46,810 bases of DNA, from contig CAMLJY010000052.1 of NCBI GenBank assembly GCA_946480465.1, positions 1-46,810 on the forward strand, in the 5' to 3' direction. The DNA is from an uncultured Burkholderiales bacterium. Lineage in GTDB: Bacteria; Pseudomonadota; Gammaproteobacteria; Burkholderiales; Burkholderiaceae. How positions within the stretch are numbered: the stretch's first letter is position 1; each line of letters begins with the position of its first letter. The notes beneath the pieces were generated by a model that was not told the DNA's origin, searched no databases, and worked only from the letters and a program-made list of their open reading frames with translations. The position numbers and the translations under genes are program-made. Shown here in pieces: positions 26,288 to 33,950 of this stretch.

Positions 26288-26605
26288 TCAGTTGCGGTCG
26301 GCTTGCGGCGCGCGCTCGTCCATCGTGGCGTCGGCCGTCGTCGTGTCGGTGCTGATGCTGGAGTCGGTGCTGACCGAGCTGTCGGTCGACGCGGTGCTGG
26401 ACGTGTCGGCGGGCGCCGTGGAGGTGGAGGTGTCGGCCGGTGCCGAGCTGGTCGCCGCGTTGCTGCTGTTGTATTGCGAGTCGGTGGCGGCCGGCGCGCT
26501 TTGCGACGGGGTGCTGCTGTCGGTGCTCTGCGCATAGGCGAGGCCGATGCCGCTGACCATGGCGGTGGCGGCGAGCGTGGCGGTGAGGGACTTCAGCTTG
26601 GTCAT
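26288..26605 (-). CDS. Small Ser/Thr/Ala-rich secreted protein
   Basis: 105 residues. ATG 26605 has an ideal AAGGAG site about 7 bases upstream; a longer frame exists but lacks this. The signal peptide MTKLKSLTATLAATAMVSGI continues to GLAYAQ and is probably cleaved there. The mature part is low-complexity: repeated ADTSTS, STDSSVSTDSS and STDTTTAD units, with acidic residues and no cysteine. It is predicted to be disordered in the periplasm or outside. Function unknown. The 134-base gap to the L,D-transpeptidase gene holds nothing clear. Confidence 0.7.
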   Translation of the reverse strand: MTKLKSLTATLAATAMVSGIGLAYAQSTDSSTPSQSAPAATDSQYNSSNAATSSAPADTSTSTAPADTSSTASTDSSVSTDSSISTDTTTADATMDERAPQADRN

Positions 26606-26842
26606 GATCTGCTCCTTGAGTTCGGGCCCAACGGGCTGGTTCGGATGACACGCCGGTCGTGGCCCGGCTGAGATCACTCTAGGCTTCATGGCTCGGCCTG
26701 GGGGTCAGCCCTCTCCGCGGCGGCATGTAGGACAAGGGCGGACGTCAATGCGCGCTTCGGCCGGCGCGTGGACGCGTTCGATGTCGGAAGGCTTGCGCGG
26801 CCGGACCTGTCTGCGGGCACGGGCCGGAGGCCGCGCGAACGG

Positions 26843-26878
26843 GCGAACCGGGCGAACCGGGCGAACCGGGCGAACCGG
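26843..26878. repeat. 9-base tandem repeat GCGAACCGG x4
   Basis: Four perfect units plus one degenerate 8-base unit at 26835-26842. The array ends 2 bases from the stop codon of the minus-strand gene at 26881. It would form part of that gene's 3' UTR. Confidence 0.9.
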
Positions 26879-26880
26879 GG

Positions 26881-27648
26881 TTACGCGCAGGCGTGGGGCA
26901 GTGCCTTCAACCAGACCCGCAACGGGCCCACCGGAGCGAAGCCGCAGGCGCGGGCCTGGGCCGCGCCGGCTTCGGTCTCATAGCCGACCTGCGGCAGGCC
27001 GGGGCACCAGCGTTCGGCCACGCGCAGCAGCGCGGCGCGCACCGAGGGGTCCTCGCTCGTGCCGCCGAAGCAGCAGGCCAGGCCCAGCACCGGGCCGGCA
27101 CCCGGGGCCTGCGTGCGCGACCAGGCGCCGCCGGCGACCACGCGCGCGCCATCGTGGCCGGCGACGAAGAGCAGCTCCGGCCGGCGCAGCAGCGCATCGG
27201 GGAAGAGCCGCGGGCGCGCGGCCTGGTGTTCACCTTCGGGCTCGGGTTCCGCCGCGCGCCACCAGGCGGCTTCCCAGGCCGCCAGCAGCGCGGGGCTGTC
27301 CACCGCGCGCCAGTCCAGCGCCGCGGGCGCGGGCAGCGGACCGCCGGATTCGCGCCACAGCCACTCGGCGTCGAATAACAAGTGAAAGCCGTGGCCGGCG
27401 AGCTCGAGCCGCGCAAAGCTGTCCTTCACCGCGCGAACCCCGGCGGGCAGCTGCCGGAGCAGCGCGGCGAGCGCCGCCTCGCCGATTGCCGGGCCGAGCG
27501 TCACCAGGTTGGGGTAGTACGGAGGCGCCGGCGTGCGCCGCAGCCAGGCGGCGGGCAGCCACTGGCCGGCGTCGCCATGCGCGGCGCACAGCGCGCCGCA
27601 CCAGGCGGCGTTGTTGTGCGCGGCCCGCTCAGCGCGATCGGCGCACAC
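26881..27648 (-). CDS. GNAT-like acyltransferase family protein
   Basis: 255 residues, cytoplasmic. Segments RAAHNNAAWCGALCAAHGD, PPYYPNLVTLGP and ARACGFAPVGPLRVW look like a diverged GNAT N-acetyltransferase fold, and AGHDGARVVAGGAW fits the central strand, but I cannot point to an unambiguous acetyl-CoA loop. The start is GTG 27648, overlapping the small membrane-peptide gene by 20 bases. Substrate unknown. A 9-base tandem array follows the stop. Confidence 0.65.
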   Translation of the reverse strand: MCADRAERAAHNNAAWCGALCAAHGDAGQWLPAAWLRRTPAPPYYPNLVTLGPAIGEAALAALLRQLPAGVRAVKDSFARLELAGHGFHLLFDAEWLWRESGGPLPAPAALDWRAVDSPALLAAWEAAWWRAAEPEPEGEHQAARPRLFPDALLRRPELLFVAGHDGARVVAGGAWSRTQAPGAGPVLGLACCFGGTSEDPSVRAALLRVAERWCPGLPQVGYETEAGAAQARACGFAPVGPLRVWLKALPHACA

Positions 27649-27775
27649 GCGCGACGAAGCCCTCGGCGGTCCGGCCGACGACGAGGCCGAAGACCAGGCG
27701 CACGACCAGGCTGGGATGGATCACCGGCCAGCCCAGCCGCCAGGGCGTGGGGTCGCCGAAGAACGGCTCAGCCAT
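27629..27775 (-). CDS. 48-residue putative membrane peptide
   Basis: Short frame starting at ATG 27775, which overlaps the stop of the SRPBCC gene by 8 bases, and ending inside the start of the GNAT-like gene. The peptide begins MAEPFFGDPTPWRLGWPVIH and has a hydrophobic stretch PSLVVRLVFGLVVG followed by a basic end (VARVRRSR), as in single-span proteins with a positive inside. Overlap on both sides suggests translational coupling. No strong ribosome-binding site of its own is visible. Coding status is inferred from position and composition. Confidence 0.5.
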   Translation of the reverse strand: MAEPFFGDPTPWRLGWPVIHPSLVVRLVFGLVVGRTAEGFVARVRRSR

Positions 27776-28259
27776 GCGCGAAGGCGCGCCGCAGCACCGC
27801 GTGCCGGTGCTCGAACAGCCGCGTGACGAACCAGCGGGTGAGCCCGCGCGCCAGGCGGGGCTGGAAGCTCAGCGTGTCGACCAGCTCGACGCCGCCGCCC
27901 GGCGCATCGAGGATGCGGCGCTGGTGCTGCCAGTGCTTCATCGACAGCATCGGCGAGCGCTCGGTGAAGCCGTGGCCGGGCGTCAACTCGATGACGGTGA
28001 GGTCCAGGAAGTCCAGCGGCAGCAGGCCGCCGAAGAGCAGCACGCTGCGGAAGAGCCGCTGCCCGGGCACCACCTTCACCTCGGCGATCGACCGCATGCC
28101 TGCCGGCGCGGTCATCGCGAAGAAGGGCATGGTCTCGCGCCGGATGCCGGCCCACGAGGTGATCCATTGCCACACCGCCTGACGCGAGGCGGGCAAGGTG
28201 CTGGCGAAGCGCAGCTCGATCAGGCGCGGGGCGACCGCTGCGGCGGGTGGGGGCGGCAT
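27768..28259 (-). CDS. SRPBCC-family (START-like) protein
   Basis: 163 residues. ELRFASTLPASRQAVWQWIT is the typical first strand and helix of the SRPBCC ligand-binding fold; GFTERSPMLSMKHWQHQR and GVELVDTLSFQPRL are the later strands and the C-terminal helix follows. It is likely a cytoplasmic lipid or hydrophobic-ligand-binding protein. It is the first gene of a coupled set with the 48-residue peptide and the GNAT-like gene. Ligand unknown. Confidence 0.7.
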   Translation of the reverse strand: MPPPPAAAVAPRLIELRFASTLPASRQAVWQWITSWAGIRRETMPFFAMTAPAGMRSIAEVKVVPGQRLFRSVLLFGGLLPLDFLDLTVIELTPGHGFTERSPMLSMKHWQHQRRILDAPGGGVELVDTLSFQPRLARGLTRWFVTRLFEHRHAVLRRAFAHG

Positions 28260-28350
28260 GGCCGCGATGTTGACACGGAGCGCCGCGGTGGAGTTCCTGT
28301 GCCGGCCGTTCAGGCGCGGGGGCCGGGCGGCCCCGCGCCCGCACCGCTTT

Positions 28351-29277
28351 TCAGGGCCGGCCGGCGGCGGGCAGCGCGTGGCGCAGCAGCCAGCGGTAGA
28401 TGTCGACGTCGTAGGCGTCGTAGCGGGGATCGTTGGGCCCCATGCCGCTGAGGTCCAGCGTGCGCGTGTCCACGACGTGGCCGCCGCTCGGGTAGATCGT
28501 CAAGCGCGGTGCCACCGGGGCGGCGGGCGAGCAGGCCTTCAGGCGGCTGGTCACCGCGATCGAGTGCGACGCCGGCACGACCGGGTCGTCGGCGGCATGG
28601 AAGCTCCACATCGGCACCTGCTTCGCGCGGCAGGGGTCGGCACGCACGTCGACGCCGGCGATGGGCACCACCGCGGCAACGACGTCGGCCAGACTGTCGA
28701 GCGTGCTCCAGATCTGCGCCGCGCCGGCGCTGTGGCCCACCAGGTACACGCGCGAGCGGTCGACGCGGTAGGCCCGCGCCGCGTAGTCGATGAAGGCGCG
28801 GATCTCGTCGGCGACGACGATGTTGGCGCAGCGCTGCGGGAACAGCGCGACGAAGCCGCCGGCCTGGTCGGGATCGAGTGCCGCGGTGATGTCGCGCTTG
28901 GGCGTGCCCGGCTGGTCCTGGCCGACCAGCACCGCGAGCGGGCTGCCCACCTCGCCCGAGCCGTGCAGGAACACGATCAGCGGGTAGCGGGTGGCCGAGC
29001 CGTCGGCATAGCGGCTGGGCAGGCGTTCGTAATATCCGAAAGGCGCGGCCGTGCTGCCGAGCGGGCGCGCCACCGCGCGCTTGCCCTGGGCGGGATCGGC
29101 CGGCAGCGGGGTGGCGGGGGCCTGGGCGGGTGCGGACGCGCAGCGTGTGGGCGTCAGCACCAGGCCGGGCGGGGGGCTGGCGGCGTCCTGCGCGTCGCTG
29201 CTGCCGCAGCTGGCCATCAGCAGCATGGTGGCCAGCAGCGGGATGCGCAGGCAGGTCAGCAAGGCGGGGAGGGGCAT
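28351..29277 (-). CDS. Lipoprotein alpha/beta hydrolase (esterase/PHB-depolymerase-like)
   Basis: 308 residues. The N-terminus MPLPALLTCLRIPLLATMLL continues to MASCGSS, a probable lipobox, so it is envelope-anchored. The hydrolase part has the oxyanion region FLHGSGEVGSPLA, nucleophile elbow GHSAGAAQ, an aspartate in HAADDPVVPASH and the histidine in SGGHVVDTR. It resembles LpqC/feruloyl-esterase or PHB-depolymerase-like enzymes. ATG 29277 is chosen because the signal sequence starts there; the frame is open much further upstream in antisense to nothing real. It follows the TonB-dependent receptor gene, suggesting joint uptake and hydrolysis of an ester ligand. Confidence 0.82.
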   Translation of the reverse strand: MPLPALLTCLRIPLLATMLLMASCGSSDAQDAASPPPGLVLTPTRCASAPAQAPATPLPADPAQGKRAVARPLGSTAAPFGYYERLPSRYADGSATRYPLIVFLHGSGEVGSPLAVLVGQDQPGTPKRDITAALDPDQAGGFVALFPQRCANIVVADEIRAFIDYAARAYRVDRSRVYLVGHSAGAAQIWSTLDSLADVVAAVVPIAGVDVRADPCRAKQVPMWSFHAADDPVVPASHSIAVTSRLKACSPAAPVAPRLTIYPSGGHVVDTRTLDLSGMGPNDPRYDAYDVDIYRWLLRHALPAAGRP

Positions 29278-29356
29278 GGAGTTGCAGCTTCCGAAGCAAG
29301 CCGTGGCCGCCGCGCGGGTGCGGCCGGGGCCTGTGGCGGGCGGATGAGAAGAAGGC

Positions 29357-29389
29357 GCGGCGGGCAGGCCGGTTCGACCTGTCCGCCGC
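29357..29389 (-). terminator. Hairpin downstream of the TonB-dependent receptor gene
   Basis: Twelve-base arms (GCGGCGGGCAGG / CCTGTCCGCCGC, one mismatch) with a 9-base loop, 44 bases after the receptor stop. On the minus strand it is followed by a weakly pyrimidine-rich CTTCTTCTC. It may terminate or attenuate transcription before the esterase gene. Confidence 0.45.
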
Positions 29390-29432
29390 GCGGCAGCAAG
29401 GCGGACGCCGCAGCGTCCGCCGCGCTCGTGGG

Positions 29433-32147
29433 TCAGAAGGAGAAACCCACCGACAGCTCGTAGGCCCGGCCGAACAGCGGCCGCGCCAGGAACACGCCGT
29501 TCTCGTCCGCGGTCGCACCCGGCGCGCGGAAGTTGCCTTCCGTCAGGCCGACTTCGTTGGTCAGGTTGGTGCCGGTCAGCCGGACCTCGATGCCGTTGTT
29601 CAACTGCGCGACGATGCCGGCGTCCAGCGTCTTGTACGCGGGCAGCTTCAGCACGTTGTTGTTGGCCGCGAAGCGCTCGCCGGTGTACGTGTAGGTCCCG
29701 TAGAAGCGCAGCGTGCCCAGATCGGTCGGCAGGCGGTAGCTCGGCGTGAAGCGGTACTGCACCTTGGGCTGGCGCGGCACGGTGTTGCCGGTCTGGTCGC
29801 CGAAGTCGGTGAACTTGCTCTTCTGCAGGTTGCCGATCAGTTCCAGCGTCAGGCCGCGCATCGGCCGCAGCGACGCCTCGAACTCGACGCCGGTGGCCTT
29901 GGAGCCGCCGCGTTCCACCGTGTTGCCCGCGTTCGTGAACTGCTGCGACTGCGAGTTCTTCAGCTGGTTGTGGTAGGCGGTCAGGAAGGCGGTGTACAGC
30001 GGCGTCGCCGTCTTCAGGCCCACTTCCAGCTGCGAGATCTCCTCGGTCGGTGAGGTGGTGTCGGTGTTGCCGCGGCCGCGCAGTGTGTCGAAGTCCGGCA
30101 GCCGGTGGCCGCGGTTGACGCGGGTGAAGACGCTGAAGCTGCGGCTCAGGTTGTAGTTCGCGCCCAGCGTGAACGAGGTCCTGCGCACGCGGCTCACGCC
30201 GCCCGGTGCCAGCTGGCTGGTGGTGCCGTTGAAGTAAGACAGGTTGTTGTTGTAGAGCGTCAGCGGGTCGCCGTCGATGTCGCCGCTGGAGGCATTGGCG
30301 ATGGTGCCGGTGACGCGCTGCTGCTCGAAGCGCACGCCGCCGTCGAGCCGCAGCTGCTCGTTGATCTTCCACTCGTCGGCCACGTACAGGGCGGTGTTGG
30401 TGCCGTTGTACTTGCCGTCCAGGTTGAAGGAGAACGGCGGCGTCACGAAGCCCTGGCCCGAGACGCGCACGCCGTTGTCCAGCGTGACGTCGATGGGCCG
30501 CGCGTGCGGCTCCATCGTCATCAGCTGCGCCTGGCCCAGCATCCATTCATCGTGCGACGAGTAGTCCGCGAGGTACAAGCCGAAGGTCAGCGTGTGGCCC
30601 CCGCCCAGCTCGCGCGACAGGCGGGTCTCGTTGGTGAAGGACTGCATGTCCTTGTCCACGATCCACATGCCGTTGACGACGACCTGGCGGTTCATGTCGG
30701 TGATCGCGCCGCCGCCGTTGACGAAGCGGGCGCTGCCGCCGGCGGCCGCCGAGCCGGCCGCGTTGCGCACGCGGCTGTCGCCGTTGGCCGCGGTGACCTG
30801 CGAGGCGATGTACGAACCCAGCGTCTGCGGGTTGGCCCCGGAGAAGAGCGCGTAGGTGGGTACGCTGCCGGACATGTAGCCCAGCTTGTTCGACAGCGAC
30901 CACTTGCCGAGCTTGGTGTCCAGGTTGGCGCCGAAGCTGGTGATGTTGGCGCCGCGGCCCTCGGCGAAGTCGCGGGTGCGCGTCTCGCGCATGATCTCGG
31001 GCGTGCCGTCGGCGCGCATGCGGCCGGTGGCACGGCCGCCTTCGAGCGTGACGTGGCGCAGCTCGTTGCCGTAGTAGTACGCGGTGAGCGCATCGAAGCC
31101 GGGGAAGCTGCTGACGCTCTTGCCGTCGGCGCTGCCGATGACCGGGATCGCGGTGTAGAAGGCGTTCTTGTCGTTCAGCGAACGGGCGTAGACGCTGAAG
31201 GAGCCGTCGTCGAGCTTGCGCGTCAGCACGCCGCTGAACTGGCCGCCGCGGTCAGCGGGGAACTCGGTGTCGCGGATGCCCGACGAGGTGCGGTAGAAGC
31301 CGCCCACCATCGCGGTCCACTTCTCGCCCAGCGGCGCGCTGAAGATGCCGTCGATGCGGCGCAGGTTGCCGGTGCCGGTGGTCACGCGCACGCCGCCCTC
31401 GGGCTCGAAGCCGCCCTTCTTCTGGATGAAGTTGACGGTGACGCCGGGCTGGCCGCTGCCGAAGATCGGGCTCGGGCCGCCGCGCAGCACTTCGACGCGC
31501 TCGATGGTGTCGTCCAGGCGGAACAGCTGCGAGTGCTCGAAGAACGAGAGCGTCGGCTGGCCGTACAGCGGCACGCCGTTGAGCTGGAAGGTGGAGTAGG
31601 GGCCGTCGCCCGGGGTGGGGAAGCCGCGCACCCGCATGTTGGCGCCGGACTGGCCGCCGGTGGTCTCGACGAACACGCCGGGCACGATCTTCAGCAGGTC
31701 GGCGGTCGACGCCGGCGCGGCCTGCTTGATCTGCTCCTCATCGGCCGTCGTGATCGAGAAGCTGGCCTCGAGCTTGCGCAGGCCCTCGCGGCGCGCGGTG
31801 CCGGTGACGATGACGGTCTCGGCCGCGTTGCTCTCGGTGCCCTTGGCCTTGTCTGCGGGCGCGGGGGCCGGGGCGGGCGCCGGTGCAGGAGCCGGTGCAG
31901 GAGCCGCCGCGGCGGGAGCTGCCGGCGCGGGGGCGGGCGCCGGCGCGGGGGCCTGCACCACCTGCGGCGCGGAGGCCGCGGCGCCGGGGGCGGCGGCTGC
32001 CGCCGGGGTGGCCGCGGGCGCGGCCGGCGTGGCGGGGGCCGCGGGCGTGTTGTCGCTCGCGTGGACCGCCGGCAAGGCGCTCAGGAGAGCCGCCGCGGCG
32101 GCCCGGGAGAGCAGCGTCCTGCTGCGCGGGGGGGTGTCTCGTCTCAT
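29433..32147 (-). CDS. TonB-dependent outer-membrane receptor
   Basis: 904 residues. Signal peptide (RAAAAALLSALPAVHAS), then an Ala/Pro-rich segment of about 75 residues, then the plug domain with ETVIVTGTARR, IVPGVFVETTGGQSG, MRVRGFPTPGDG and IERVEVLRGGPSPIFGSG, then a long barrel (VKTATPLYTAFLTAYH-like strands, FTLGANYNLSRSF) ending in YELSVGFSF with terminal Phe. ATG 32147 gives the signal peptide; an in-frame start at 32222 is less likely. Seven consecutive C bases lie at codons 5-7. Ligand unknown; the neighbouring lipoprotein esterase suggests a siderophore-like or ester substrate. Confidence 0.92.
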   Translation of the reverse strand: MRRDTPPRSRTLLSRAAAAALLSALPAVHASDNTPAAPATPAAPAATPAAAAAPGAAASAPQVVQAPAPAPAPAPAAPAAAAPAPAPAPAPAPAPAPADKAKGTESNAAETVIVTGTARREGLRKLEASFSITTADEEQIKQAAPASTADLLKIVPGVFVETTGGQSGANMRVRGFPTPGDGPYSTFQLNGVPLYGQPTLSFFEHSQLFRLDDTIERVEVLRGGPSPIFGSGQPGVTVNFIQKKGGFEPEGGVRVTTGTGNLRRIDGIFSAPLGEKWTAMVGGFYRTSSGIRDTEFPADRGGQFSGVLTRKLDDGSFSVYARSLNDKNAFYTAIPVIGSADGKSVSSFPGFDALTAYYYGNELRHVTLEGGRATGRMRADGTPEIMRETRTRDFAEGRGANITSFGANLDTKLGKWSLSNKLGYMSGSVPTYALFSGANPQTLGSYIASQVTAANGDSRVRNAAGSAAAGGSARFVNGGGAITDMNRQVVVNGMWIVDKDMQSFTNETRLSRELGGGHTLTFGLYLADYSSHDEWMLGQAQLMTMEPHARPIDVTLDNGVRVSGQGFVTPPFSFNLDGKYNGTNTALYVADEWKINEQLRLDGGVRFEQQRVTGTIANASSGDIDGDPLTLYNNNLSYFNGTTSQLAPGGVSRVRRTSFTLGANYNLSRSFSVFTRVNRGHRLPDFDTLRGRGNTDTTSPTEEISQLEVGLKTATPLYTAFLTAYHNQLKNSQSQQFTNAGNTVERGGSKATGVEFEASLRPMRGLTLELIGNLQKSKFTDFGDQTGNTVPRQPKVQYRFTPSYRLPTDLGTLRFYGTYTYTGERFAANNNVLKLPAYKTLDAGIVAQLNNGIEVRLTGTNLTNEVGLTEGNFRAPGATADENGVFLARPLFGRAYELSVGFSF

Positions 32148-32563
32148 GGTTTGTGGCCACCAGTCGTGTAAGTGCCCCCAAGGCGGCGCCAGCCTGCCGC
32201 CGCCCCCGAGGGGGTGAGTCAATTCGGGAATGGCCCTTCATTGACTCATGCGGCCGCCGTCGCCCCGGGGGCCTGATCTGGGTGGGCGCGGCGGCCCTGC
32301 GGCCACCTCGCCCACCCGCGGGCGCCGGAGGCCACAAGGCCCCGACGCTGGGCGCCAATCTAGGAAACATGCGCGAACGGCAGATTTTGTTCATGACGCC
32401 GGCCTTGCAATGCTTGAAACATCGCTGGCGACCGTGCGTTGCATCACCGCGCCGGGACGCCCGGTCCACATAATGCCGGTTTGATGCAGCAGCCAGGCTT
32501 GGCAGGAAGGCCGGTCATTCCAACAGCAGTACGGTGCCGCCGCGCGCTGCGGAGGCTACTCCG
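32148..32563. other. Intergenic region with C5/G5 hairpin, copy 2
   Basis: 416 bases between the divergent receptor and saccharopine-dehydrogenase-like genes. It holds a C5-GA-G5 hairpin at 32203-32214 in a GC-rich block from about 32170 to 32340, and a less GC-rich part at about 32360-32480 (for example CAGATTTTGTTCATGAC) where promoters probably lie. CATAAT near 32467 is a possible -10. No gene is supported. Confidence 0.5.
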
Positions 32564-33670
32564 GTGAGGACGCTGGTGCTGGGCGGCTACGGGCAGTTCG
32601 GGGCCCGCATCGTGCGTGCGCTGGCGGGCGACCCCAGCATCCACCTGTGGGTCGGCGGCCGCGACCGCACGCGCGCCGGCGCGCTGGCGCAGCAGGTGGA
32701 CGCGATGCCCTTCGTCGTCGACGCGCAGTCGCCCGAGCTGGCGCGCCGCCTGCAGGCCGAACGCATCGGCCTGGTCATCCACACCGCGGGCCCGTTCCAG
32801 CAGCAGGACTGGCGCGTGGCGGAGGCCGCGGCCGCCGCCGGCGCGCACTACATCGACCTGGCCGACGGCCGGCGCTTCGTCTGCGATTTCGCGTCCGCGC
32901 TCGACGCGCGCTTCCGCGCCGCCGGCCGCTGCGCCATCACCGGCGCCAGCACGCTGCCCGGGCTGTCCACCGCGGTGATCGAGCACCTGTGCGCCGGCTG
33001 GCAGCGCATCGACACCATCGACAGCTGCGTGGCGCCGGCGCAGACCGTGCCGCGCGGCGTGGCCACCGTGGCCGCGGTGCTGGGCTACTGCGGCGAGCCG
33101 ATCCGCGTCTGGCAGGACGGCCGCTGGGCCGACCGCCACGGCTGGGCCGGCCCCGTGGCCGTGCACTTTGCGCGCATGCTGCCGCGGCTGGGCGCGCTGT
33201 GCGACGTGCCCGACCTGGAGCTGCTTCCGCTGCAGTACCCCGGCGTTCGCAGCGTGATGTTTCGCGCCGCGCTGGAACTGTCGGTGGCGCAGCGCGGCTT
33301 CGCGCTGCTCGCGGCGCTGCGCCGCATCGGCCTGCTGCAGCGCCCGGAGCGGCTGGCCGCGTTGCTGCACTGGGCGGCGGCGCGGCTCGACCGCTTCGGC
33401 AGCGAGCGCGGCGGCATGACGGTCGAAGTGAGCGGCCGCGACGCGCAGGGGCGCCGGCTGCGGCGCAGCTGGCACCTGACCGCCGACCATGGCCACGGCC
33501 CCGAGGTGCCCTGCATGGCCGCGGTGATCCTGGCGCGCCGCCTGGCACGCGGTGAGGTGGCCCCGCCGGGCGCGGCGCCGTGCGTGGGGCTGGTGACGCT
33601 GGCGGAGTTCGAGCCGGAGTTCCGCCGTTGGGGGATGGTGACCGAGGTGGTCGAGCAGCGCGAAGGCTGA
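32564..33670 (+). CDS. Saccharopine dehydrogenase-like NAD(P)-binding protein
   Basis: 368 residues. The N-terminal Rossmann fold is LVLGGYGQFGARIVRALAG, followed by VGGRDRTRAGALAQQ and VIHTAGPFQQQDWRVAEAAA, typical of the saccharopine dehydrogenase NAD(P)-binding family. ITGASTLPGLSTAVIEHL is the linker to the catalytic-like domain. GTG 32564 is preferred because GGAGG lies 8 bases upstream; GTG 32534 would add ten residues. These stand-alone proteins often act in lipid or amino-acid modification, but the reaction is not known here. Confidence 0.85.
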   Translation: MRTLVLGGYGQFGARIVRALAGDPSIHLWVGGRDRTRAGALAQQVDAMPFVVDAQSPELARRLQAERIGLVIHTAGPFQQQDWRVAEAAAAAGAHYIDLADGRRFVCDFASALDARFRAAGRCAITGASTLPGLSTAVIEHLCAGWQRIDTIDSCVAPAQTVPRGVATVAAVLGYCGEPIRVWQDGRWADRHGWAGPVAVHFARMLPRLGALCDVPDLELLPLQYPGVRSVMFRAALELSVAQRGFALLAALRRIGLLQRPERLAALLHWAAARLDRFGSERGGMTVEVSGRDAQGRRLRRSWHLTADHGHGPEVPCMAAVILARRLARGEVAPPGAAPCVGLVTLAEFEPEFRRWGMVTEVVEQREG

Positions 33671-33950
33671 CGCGCGCCGGGGTTGGCGGCCATCCCGTTT
33701 CCCACCGTGCCTGATCACCGCGCCTGCTGGGGCGGGCGGCCCAGCTTGCATGCGAAGAACGGAGGAACGCGGACTCACGTCGCGGTGCCGTTGCGGGGAC
33801 GCGCATCATCCGCAAGAGTGAGGAGGACGGGCCATGGCCGATTGCCCGGGCGGCATGGGTGCCCGCTGCATACTGGAGGGACGTTCAACTACTAGGTTAT
33901 CTGTGCGCGCTCCTGTAACACCAAGATTCAATCGCTTTCAGGCCAGCCTG

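Noticed and set aside
28351..30546. 731-residue minus-strand frame covering the lipoprotein esterase and part of the receptor gene
   Set aside because: Only the part from 29277 downward has a signal peptide and hydrolase motifs; the upstream part is an off-frame reading of the receptor gene.
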